Part shown: piece after piece, positions 55,067 through 64,000 of the stretch | Layout: every line of letters starts with the position of its first letter | How positions within the stretch are numbered: position 1 is the first letter of the stretch | Assembly: GCA_021209875.1 (NCBI GenBank) | Contig: JAGYVD010000010.1 | Location: forward strand, 1,054,001-1,118,000 | Direction: 5' to 3' | Length of the DNA: 64,000 nt | DNA from: Rosellinia necatrix | Lineage: Eukaryota; Ascomycota; Sordariomycetes; Xylariales; Xylariaceae | Translations under genes and position numbers: made by a program | The notes under the pieces: model-generated | What the model saw: only the letters and a program-made list of their open reading frames with translations | The model's database searches: none | What the model was told of the DNA's origin: nothing

Positions 55067-56393
55067 ATGGCTTATAACGGTATCAATAAGCACGCTGATT
55101 TGGACGCGCAGCCACGGTCTTTTGACTACCGATACTCTGGCCCATCTAACCCGAATCCTGAGAGTTCCTCAGCTGCAGCACCCATCGATCAACCCAACGA
55201 CGTCAATTGGTGGCATGAATGGTATACTCTTCGATGGGGCAGATACTACGGTACATATAAGCAGGGCAGGTACCTGCTTCCTTGTGATGATGTAGGCTTG
55301 GAACATCCGTAGGCTATGACTGGCTTCTTGTTGACAACTCTATTGCAGGTGGAATGCGATAGATTAGACATCATGCACAAGTTTTTCTTGGTCGTCAGAC
55401 AGTTTGAAGACCCGGTTTTTGGAGGCCTCTACACATACCGGCTGCCCGAACAACCTAGAATTCTGGACTTGGGCTGTGGCACTGGCATCTGGGCCATCGA
55501 TACAGCTGAGTCAGTAAAGCTAGCTTCATATTCTGACCGTGTTCTAACTCTGAGTTAGTCGCCATGGCGGGCAAGGCCACATTGAGGGTTGGGATCTTAA
55601 CCTAACACAACCCGAAGCGTGAGCTAACAAAAATCCTACGAATAGCCATATGCTAATAAAGGGTAGGATCCCGCCTAATGTCACATTCCATCGTCGTGAC
55701 ATCGAGGATCCTTGGACGGCGGTTGAGCCGAATTCTTTTGATTTGATCCATATGCGTATGCTTAACGGTAGCATAGAAGATTGGCCGCGGCTTTATCATC
55801 AAGTCTTCAAGTAATACCTTCCTCCTCACAGGTCTCATCTTTGATAATCTCTAACCCCCCCCTGTCAGACATTTAAAGCCCGGCTCTGGACTCCTAGAGC
55901 AGGTAGAGATCGATTGGCGTCCTCTAACTGATGCCGACCCGCGACTACTAGCCGACTCAAGGCTCGCGGAATGGTCTCAAAAAGTCCACCGAGGTTTTAC
56001 GCGCGCCGGAAGAAAGTTAGAAATGGACCCTAATACGAAGGCAATCCTTGAAGAGATCGGCTTCAATGTTGAGCACAAGACGATACCCATAGCCTTCAAC
56101 CCTTGGCCAGAGCACGAGCACAAGAAGGATACGGCCAGATGGTTTAATCTCGGATTAACCCAGGGCCTAGAAGCGCTGACATTTGAGCCTGTAATACATT
56201 GGCTGAGTCATTCAGAACAAGAGGTGCGTGAGCTCATTGAAAGAGTAAAAGAGGACATGTGCAAACGCGAATGGCGGACATATTGTACATTGTGAGTATC
56301 CCATGCTAATGGCAGTCCAACACTTGTGCTAACACGAATACTAGACACATCTATGTGGCTCGCCGGCCACCATTGCCCGGCCGACGAGCTTGA
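55067..56393 (+). CDS. LaeA-like class I SAM-dependent methyltransferase
   Basis: Six exons: 55067-55291, 55349-55509, 55559-55618, 55667-55810, 55869-56291 and 56345-56393, with introns of 57, 49, 48, 58 and 53 bp. The product is 353 residues. Exon 1 ends GRYLLPCDD and joins [16 protein letters not shown], the usual entry of LaeA-like enzymes. SAM motif I is [11 protein letters not shown] at 113-123. [55 protein letters not shown] and [18 protein letters not shown] follow in family order. The last exon adds [16 protein letters not shown]. The second donor is GTCAGT, weaker than the others. LaeA and relatives regulate or modify secondary metabolism, but many paralogues exist and no biosynthetic core gene is visible nearby. 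It stands alone between two deserts. Confidence 0.9.
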
Positions 56394-59300
56394 GAGCTTA
56401 CGGTACTTGTGCCGTATGTTCAACCACCATTCAATCCCCCAGGGCTCAGATATTGTGGGACCAGCTACCAAAGTCAGCCGCTGTTTGCTTCATGGCCATT
56501 AACCGAACAACTCGCGTTGCCAGCCCAGCATAATAGATCGGTTCTATCACAAGAGAACGACTATCTTAGCTAACAGACGTCACCCGATAATCTGTGAGTG
56601 GTGGGTAGAGGGGGGACGGCCGACACAGCCAAACAACCTTGACGGCAAATTGTTGGCCCGCATATTACTGGGCGTAAAAAATCGAGGTTGCCTTGAAGCA
56701 ATATACAAGTGCAACACACGGTTTGCCCCACCGATATGCGACGACATGTTCTTGAGACCAATGCGCTCCATCATACGCAGCATGTATCCATGTCAGCAGT
56801 GCGACCTGACAAGCTTTTTCGTCGCTAGTCTTAGGTTTAACATGGGTCGAAGCAATATCTGGTCTTGTATAGGCGCACGAGATAAGATCAACATTACCCT
56901 TTTAGGATGGAACATGTCGATTGGTTTAAGGGGCACGCTACCTCTTCATCCCCATGAGCGGGTCGTCCGCGCAACACCCCATGCCCTAGTACAGGTTGTA
57001 AAGGCAGTATGGGGCACCGTCGGGACTGCTATACGTTGTGTTGCGTTAGTCAAGGCTACATGGTTCTTGTGGAATACGGCGTAGCGTTGCGCTTTGGCAT
57101 GCATCTGTCTGGGGTCTAATATCGCTGACGAAGCGCTTTGAGATAGGCGCAGCACTGATCAACTCAAGAGCCCATAGCCCTCAGTCTGGGGTATGATTCT
57201 CGCTGGAAGTCGATCCCGCTCGATACCCCATTCAAGCAAATGAATGATTCTCCCGTCCGCATACATGATTCATACGCTTCTGATACAGGGTGCTCCATAT
57301 CTCTATTGTGCAGGTTGGGCGACCATCTTATGACCTGCGGTCGGCTACCGCCCGCCATCTTTTAGGGCTTATCGTCGCTACTCGCAACGAAGCCACGGCC
57401 TCCATAACCGCAATAGTACATGCAATCGTGTCGTTACGGGCTGTTCACACAGGCTTTTTCTGGGTCTCGGCACCCCTACCCTCTTCCACTCTCTTGGGTC
57501 CTTATGATTGGATCGCCCCTATGCACTCGAGACCCTCGTCACCGGGCTGTTGGGATTGGCGAGTTTTGACGTCGCGGTGGATCTCATTCTGGATTCTCGT
57601 TGTAGAATAGTTCTTGGAACCTCATTGTGAGCACCACTAATCAAGGCCCATACATCAAACGCTTCCAACTTCCCACTAAACATTACTCTATCGTATGTGC
57701 AATATTCCAGTGCTGCAGATCAATCTGATTTTGAATCTGCCGCCAGCAACTCCTTCAGTGTGAGTCAGCCATCAATACGATAGGGTGAGACCAACGCGCG
57801 CTTCTGTCTCGATAAGAGAAAGTCGAGATGGATGCTCAACATGGCTCATCCGTCGACACCTCTCTGCCACTAATACTAGGGTACCATTGCCATTACTAAT
57901 GGAAGATGCATATTGCTTGTTGCCTTAATCCATCTTAGGCCTAGTACTCAATTGTGTATTTTCCCAGGGTTTTACATAGTAGCTAGTCGCTTCATTGAAG
58001 GTATTGCCGGCTGTCACATTTCCGTCCAGCGCCGTGCCGCAGCTTAGATTTGGAGTTCAACCCGCATATCCCGCAACTCAATAGTCAGCTGACCATATCC
58101 AGGGGAAAGTTTGTGGCTTTCGTTCATCCTATTTTTCTGTGTACCCCTTACCCGACTACACTATCAAACCCTATGGCGGAAAGTCAGCATCGTAGGCGAA
58201 TTCGCTGCTTATTTCAGTCTTATAGTCACACTTGATGCGTTATGGCCTGTAACAGAGGCCTCACCAAGCAAGCACACATTTGGATTGAGTGTTTTAGGAT
58301 AAGCACAAACATAGAATTTCCCCAGCACATGCAACGCCATCCTCTAGACATGTAAACAACACTTTATTCGTTGTATCTTTCCGCCTCCACTTCCCTAGTC
58401 TAGCTAATATGCAATGATGAGTTGTTCTTTAATACTCGGATGCAGTTGGTCTCCTCAATCACATGATATTACGCCCTCCCCCCTTCCGCCAATATAAGAA
58501 AACAGCCCTTTCTTACTTTATGCAGTTGGTTTGAGGTTGCAACTTTAGTCTCATTAGCCGAGGTTTTCTGCCCGAGAAATCTAGTCTGACCCGGAGAAGC
58601 TCTAGTTATTTGTAGAAAATAGGAATGAATAGGCTTTCATGGGCTATATTTAATAGCAAATCTGCACGGGCTCTACCGCTACGAAACCTAAAAAGCAGAC
58701 GAAAGAATAAATAAACATGTTGAAGTATAGAGGGAACGAAGGGAGGGAAACAAAAATTGGGCTAGATGACATGAAAGTGTATTTGAATTCCTTCGGGATT
58801 TAGTGAACTTCGTCAACGCCGATATTTAACTTGCATCAACTAGATTACTACATCTCGGGTACGGTAATGAGGGCAAAGGCTCGGGCCGCTCTTCATACCT
58901 CCCTCCTTGCTTCTCCGCACCACCACTGTTATCCGTCGCGCGCGGGACGGCAGTTGGCTAGGAACCGGATCTTGGTCGCACGATCTTGGTACGCCCGCCC
59001 CCCTTATATCTATAACCCGTTCGACATACGCAGAAAAGGTGGCTGCACCTACTACCACCTACTTCATTTAAATGTGCGGATTGGGCGTTGCAATTCGGCC
59101 CGGGTGGTCTCGCCACCAATGCCTGAATAGTTTTCACAGGTGCATAACTGCAGTATTTGGGTACAATACCGACGCCAGACCTCTTAAAGAAGGAAGAGCT
59201 ACCAAATAGATCGCCACAAGCCCGGTCTTCGGCTCACCGACCGGGCGCAGCCATGTGTGTCGTGTAAGAGAGAGCCTACCTAGCCACCAATACGGGAGGG

Positions 59301-59420
59301 TTAGCCCGCTTACTATTCATCTCATTGTTTTCGTAACATGGTAACCCTCTACATGCAACACCGTGGCTAAGGTAAATGCCGTCCACCTAATGTAGGCCCA
59401 CTGATGTCGATGTTCGAAAA

Positions 59421-59441
59421 GGGGGGAGGGGGGGGGGAGGG
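59421..59441 (+). repeat. G-rich tract
   Basis: GGGGGGAGGGGGGGGGGAGGG-like run with quadruplex potential. Confidence 0.85.
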
Positions 59442-59999
59442 TCTATTCCTCAACGGATAGAACGGACGGCCTTCTGGGTACTATGACGACTCACGATGAA
59501 AGATCACATTTTCCCGCCTCCGCCCCCCCTCAATGATGATCAATGGTAGACAAAACCGAAAAGTCGGGAAAGTTAACCCCATACCTCTACGAAAATACAC
59601 GACTCGGGGTCTTACCTCGTGACCACCGGCCGACGCAACAGACACCAACAATAGACGGCCACTGGCTGAGCCCGATGCTACATCAAGGCTGCGGTCAATG
59701 AGACGGGGAAAAGGTCGCGGTATGGCCGCCACGCTAACGCAGACCGCGTCATTTGACAACTGGCGGGGTTTGAATGACGAGGCGGGAGAGAAAGAAAGAG
59801 GGAGACAAAAGGCGGGTACGAAAAAAAACAAAAACAAAAAAAAACACATATTTATCGTCACCTTTTCTTTCTATCCCTTAATGCTTGTTAGTTCTCCTTG
59901 CTTTCGATGAGAGGGCGTGATACGTGGATGGGGACCGGGTCGCATAGGCCGGGATAAACGTGACCTGGCCTATGCTTGGCGAGTCTATCGTCAGGCCGG

Positions 60000-60030
60000 A
60001 GGGAGGGAGGGAGGGGGGGAAGGGTCGGGG
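60000..60030 (+). repeat. (GGGA)n tract
   Basis: Tandem GGGA units followed by a G run and AGGGTCGGGG; four or more G-triplets in 30 bp. Confidence 0.85.
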
Positions 60031-61904
60031 TTTCGGGTCTGAGGAGGCCTAACAACTGTCGGCCCCCGATGGGTCGCACGAAAACGTGGCCGGGAATGGA
60101 AATTAGGTCGCGACATGGGGCCGTGATCTAGATGTCATCATCGCCGTCACGTTGGCATTTCGTGTTGGTGGCGGATTTGGCCTTGGCCAAGCCCTCGCAA
60201 AATAGACCCTGAAAGCGGGGGACTGGATAAATTCGCATTTACAAAGATGGCGTATTAACTATCATTAATATAGATATTTATATGTCAAATTGGCGTAGGA
60301 AAAAAGTAATGTGACGAAATAAACCAACCAAACCCAGGCTAACCCCCCCCTTGTGTTCTGTAGTCGTTAAATTGTCGTTCATATAGACATGGGCTGGGAT
60401 ATACCCGAATCCGTGCGCGGATGGGATGGCCCAAGTTGAGAGGTAGAAATTAATCCAGCGGATACGCCCTGATGCGGTTATGGCGGGAGCGCGAGCGCGA
60501 ATGCGAATGTAGGTTCGAAACCGCGTAGGTTAATTGCGGCTGTCTTAGGTCGCACGTGCGGGTATCCTGGCGCAAAATGGCGGAGGTGTGTGGATAGAAG
60601 GGCGGCCGGGTGCGGGAAAGGCGGCGCTGCGATTCGTCAGGTAGGGCAAAGGAGATCAGGTACAAGTCGTCCCAATGTAGAGACGGGAGTCGCAGGCAGC
60701 TCTCTTCCGAGGCTATCGCTCACCGAGGTGTGTAGAAGATGCGTCAGCAGCGTGGGATTAACCCCGGTGCATACCTCATGTGCGCGACCCGATACGGCTG
60801 CGTGCGTCGCGACAAGCCCGGATGTGTGAGAGCCGTTGGCTGTATGCCGGCCTCATACGGCTGTCCGCATCAAGGGAGGTATATCGACATCGAATCTACA
60901 AGAGTATACGGACTAATACATGGAGGGATACACCTCGTGCCCGCGGAGATCTTAGTGGCCGGAAACGTCACGGTTACGACCACACCTGCCTTCGTGTTCA
61001 TGCTTGTTGGTTTCTCTATGTATGTAAGTGAGAAAAACAGGCCAATATAAAACGACATGTGCCATCATGCGAGGTGTGTGGGGTGGGGAACCCTCAGGTC
61101 AGGAACGATCTCCATCCGTTAAAGAAAGGCGCCATGATAACGGCAGCCGAGCCTATAGGCTGTCACCTATGGGAGGCAAGCCTCATTTTCAACTCTTGGC
61201 CATCCTGCGGTTACACGGCCTTGCGCGATAGGCTATGACGGGCGCCGTTGGGTCAGCAGTAGAGAGCCGGGAGGGTCAGTCGCGACTTGGTTGTTAGGCG
61301 GCGGTGTTTGATTCAACTAGATCTTTCGAGGTGAGTAAATGTCCCGTGTCACATGAATTCGTATCCTCCTCGGGTCGACCCGCGCGACAGGGACCGGGTA
61401 AGAAGGGCGGCAAACAGGGTCAACGCGAGGGCTGGGCAGCTCGTTGTTTGCCACCCTCTTTGTTTTGGCCCCCAAACATGTTAGTTCTGGGAATAGGCTC
61501 CTGAAGAGGGGCGTTCGACATCTGGTGGAAGGAGGGTGATACGAACTAGGAGGAAACCGCTCATGTGGGGATATAATAAGGCAGACTGATGGGCAAACAG
61601 GCCAAAGAAAAAAAGAAAAAAAAGAGGGGGTTATATAGGGTCCTAGGCCGGCTCAATAGGTCGGATAGAGGAAACCGGTTGCGGCACAGGTGCATATAGA
61701 AGATCGATAACTAGCTCAAGTATTACTTTATTCACCGACAGAACCACCCTATGCAATTCAATGATGTAAGTGTACAGTGTCACAAAGGAAAAGAGATAAA
61801 TAGATCGGTCTATCAGGGCGGTCGGAAGGTGATGAACTGTACAAGGCGGAAGAGACGGCCGTGTTCTCAATTCTGGGGGCCTTTTGTATAGTAGAATTCC
61901 CCTC

Positions 61905-62153
61905 TCATTCAGCAGCCGATATAGGGTAAGCTCTGACCACACAGGCGTGTTGCAGGGCGAAATCGGACTCTTCCTCGGACTCTTCCTCGGTCTCGGTCTC
62001 GGTCTCGGGATGTATTGCGTCTAAAAAGCCTTGCAGTTGCGCCGTGGGATTGGTCCGTTTCCCCGGCGGGGGGACGCCATTCCTTTTGCTGTCTATGTAA
62101 TTCCCATTCACGTACAATGCCAAACGGTACCCAGGCTCCCGTTCTTCAGACAT
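61905..62153 (-). CDS. Hypothetical 82-residue ORF directly behind ATP20, same frame
   Basis: The ATG at 62153 lies 12 bases after the ATP20 stop codon, in the same frame, with no stop between. It codes a charged protein with a Thr-Glu repeat (ETETETEEESEEESD) from GAGACC units. No family is recognised. The simplest reading is a chance frame in the ATP20 3' UTR. Alternatives are a separate small gene or an extension reached by readthrough of the TAA, whose GAA context is not a known readthrough signal. Confidence 0.25.
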   Translation of the reverse strand: MSEEREPGYRLALYVNGNYIDSKRNGVPPPGKRTNPTAQLQGFLDAIHPETETETEEESEEESDFALQHACVVRAYPISAAE

Positions 62154-62165
62154 AATCGGTGTTTC

Positions 62166-63045
62166 TTAGTGGTGAGCGGAGGGGTTTTCGCCGTGGTAGC
62201 CGATGATCTTGAAGCGACCGATCATCTCGCCGACGGTAAAGAAGCCCAGGCACTCGGCGGCGATGACGCCGCCGGTGACAAGCTGCGCGCGGCTCATCGG
62301 GATTCGTGACATGATGGAGCCGGGCTGTTGCGCAGTCTTGGCAGCTGTCTGGGAGGCGCTCTGGATGAGAGAGGTTCGGTTCTTCCACAGGTTCTGGAAG
62401 TAAGTCTGGAAGGTTTCCACCGATCTGCGGCGACGTCAATAAGGAGAGCCCAGCCACGCAGTCTACAGCGAGTTGCGTAGCACCAAAACACTTACGGCGG
62501 GGACATCTTCTGGCCGCGGAAGACGATCTTGGCGACCTCGGCGCCGACCTTGGAGTAGTAGACGACGGTAGGGACTTGCTCTGATGTAGACGTCAGTTTC
62601 GTCTGCTTCCCTCATCCATCGTTCGCCCACGATTCCCATGATTCACATGATTCCCATGATTCCCATGATTCCCATTGCTCCCATGGCTCGCGAACAAAAT
62701 GCAGTGCAACAAGGGTGCCCAATAATAGGTTCACATACTCTCAACGAAGGAAACTAGTCTCGCAGTCCGGCCACCAACTTTGCTCAGCGAACTCGCAATC
62801 CCCTTGGCGGCGCCCGCAATGGCCGGGCCAGCGGAAGAGGAGACCTTTGACAGCCCCTGCTGGGCCTTGGAAGCGTATTCGGCGGCGGAGGCAGAGACCT
62901 TGGAAGCGGTCTGCTTTGCCGTCTCCTTTGCCGTCTCCTTTGCCGCCTCGGCAGTCTTTGTTGTCGTGGACTCGAACCGGCGGGCGGCCATGCGACTCCA
63001 CGGTGCGGATTGCCGGAGCAGCGGCCGCGCAAGAGAAGACGACAT
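62166..63045 (-). CDS. ATP20: Mitochondrial F1Fo ATP synthase subunit g
   Basis: Three exons on the minus strand: 63045-62739, 62580-62496 and 62424-62166, with introns of 158 and 71 bp. The product is 216 residues. An Arg/Ser-rich presequence (MSSSLARPLLRQSAPWSRMAARR) is followed by an Ala/Lys/Thr helical stretch. The subunit g core is GGRTARLVSFVEKQVPTVVYYSKVGAEVAKIVFRGQKMSPPSVETFQTYFQNLW, which spans both junctions and matches fungal Atp20. It ends with the single membrane helix AQLVTGGVIAAECLGFFTVGEMIGR and GYHGENPSAHH. Subunit g sits in the Fo membrane sector with subunit e and promotes ATP synthase dimers and cristae curvature. The N-terminal linker seems longer than the compact yeast protein. 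Confidence 0.94.
62631..62685 (-). repeat. Tandem GATTCCCAT-type repeat inside ATP20 intron 1
   Basis: About five 9-10 bp units with one ATTCACAT variant, between the donor at 62738 and the acceptor at 62581. Confidence 0.9.
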
Positions 63046-64000
63046 GGTGGCTTAAAGATCGATGATTTTCGGAGTTGGTGTGGAGGATGGGCCGGCCGTG
63101 GGGAGCGACGGACGGGCTGTAGGAGGGAGGACGGGAAAAGGGGTCGGGGGGGATTATGTCGTGGTGATCGTGGTGACCGTGGTGATCGTGGTCGTTGTCT
63201 TCGTCCGGTGGCGTCGTCGTCGTCGTCGAATTCCTTAAATCCGTCGCTTCGAGATTAAAAAAAGAACTCAAAACCAATGCGAGGGCCCCAGCTCCTCCCA
63301 GCCAGGGTTGGTTAGGCTAAGCTCACCCCAAAAAATTCCACTGCCTTTTTAGCGGAAAAACCCGATCCGACCTTGAATAGCTCCAGATCTTATCGACAAT
63401 TGACCAATCAGATGCGCCAGCCGCCACGGTTTGAGGCCACTACCCGGTTGGTACCTATCACTATCGTGTTCATCTCGTCACTTATAAGAACGTACATAGG
63501 TACCTACCTACCTAGCCTAGGTAAGCCCGACAGATAACAAGTGCTACCTGTTTACCTATCTACTCTACTTACTCAATTCCTTACCTAACCGCCTAACAAG
63601 GTATATCTCATCAACGTCTTTATCCCACCCCTACACACATCTCCATTTCCATGACCTACCTACCTACCTACCTACCTACTTACTTTAAGTACGCTAACTT
63701 ACCTACCCAAGCATCTACAGAGCAACAACACCATCACCACATCGTCTATACTCATTCGCTTCTCACGATACCTACTACTTCATCAATAGGTACAATGCAT
63801 ACTAGCTAGTGACGTGTTTACTCTTTATTAGCCTGCCTACTTTATTCTATACACGATGGAACGATCAATGAATCTATACAATCAACCCATCCAATGCAGC
63901 TGGCCGGAAATGTGAACCCATGATGCCCCCCTATTCCCATGCCTAGAGCGAGGCGACAGCGGAAGGCACCTGAGGTTCGAATGCCTGAATATGCGCATTT
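63046..64000. other. ATP20 upstream region, TAGG/CCTA-rich
   Basis: GAT/CGT-rich DNA right after the ATP20 start (63,150-63,230) gives artificial His/Asp and Gly/Asp frames. CCTA runs lie at 63,491-63,530 and 63,652-63,690. No coding gene seen to the end of the window. Confidence 0.5.
63652..63690 (+). repeat. (CCTA)n run
   Basis: Seven consecutive CCTA/ACCT units upstream of ATP20. Confidence 0.95.

Larger units (their letters stand above)
56394..61904. other. Second gene desert, right part
   Basis: About 5.5 kb with no supported gene. The 144-codon frame at 56,650-57,084 has no codon bias or motif. G-rich tracts lie at 59,421-59,441 and 60,000-60,030. A-rich DNA at 59,821-59,846 creates a hydrophobic minus-strand frame (59,481-59,861) that is not believed. 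Nothing RNA-like was recognised. Confidence 0.5.

Noticed and set aside
55067..56393. A secondary-metabolite gene cluster around the methyltransferase
   Set aside because: No PKS, NRPS, terpene synthase, P450, transporter or cluster regulator is visible on either side within the window.
56650..57084. 144-codon frame downstream of the methyltransferase
   Set aside because: No codon bias, no motif and no sensible splice partner; similar length can arise by chance in a 5-kb desert.
59481..59861. Apparent small secreted protein on the minus strand
   Set aside because: The signal-peptide-like start is the complement of an A-rich tract at 59821-59846; the rest has no coding bias.
1..64000. tRNA or 5S rRNA genes
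   Set aside because: I looked for B-box words (GGTTCGANNCC on both strands) and 5S internal-control words. The few GGTTCGA matches (for example near 8335, 60513 and 63973) lack an A box and a cloverleaf.

Overview
The window comes from a filamentous ascomycete (Pezizomycotina, most likely Sordariomycetes). Genes are single-copy eukaryotic housekeeping genes with short introns (48-178 bp in almost every case), GTRNGT donors, CTAAC/CTGAC-type branch points and YAG acceptors. There is also a LaeA-like methyltransferase. Exons are GC-rich and intergenic DNA is less so. Exon joins below are my own hand reading, based on splice consensus plus recovery of conserved family sequence across each junction.

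Region 1 (1-21,000) is gene-dense. It holds the C-terminal end of a Nan1/Utp17-type ribosome-biogenesis WD protein and a 2-oxoglutarate/Fe(II) oxygenase with a frame-preserving intron. It then has a tiny four-exon ZNF706-like zinc-finger gene, an uncharacterised helix-hairpin-helix protein, a secreted GH99-like glycoside hydrolase and a DUF1479 oxygenase with an unusual low-complexity insertion. A BAP31-type ER protein, tRNA-dihydrouridine synthase DUS3, a kelch-repeat protein and respiratory supercomplex factor RCF2 complete it.

Region 2 (21,003-30,631) is a gene desert of nearly 10 kb with simple repeats and dispersed TAGG/CCTA tracts.

Region 3 (30,632-44,077) holds an SFP1-like zinc-finger regulator, a kelch-BTB protein of the Ral2/LZTR1 type, the APC/C activator CDC20 and the TFIIA large subunit TOA1. 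Together these are growth, Ras, cell-cycle and general-transcription functions.

Region 4 (44,078-62,165) is a second desert, interrupted only by a six-exon LaeA-like methyltransferase (55,067-56,393) and a possible decayed gene near 49.6-50.2 kb. Region 5 ends with mitochondrial ATP synthase subunit g (ATP20).

I found no operon-like system, CRISPR array, rRNA, confident tRNA or intact transposon, and no convincing undescribed multi-gene system. The observations most worth checking are the frame-preserving intron, the DUF1479 insertion, the micro-exon zinc-finger gene, the in-frame ORF behind ATP20, the long TOA1 intron, the helix-hairpin-helix protein and the decayed gene at 50 kb.
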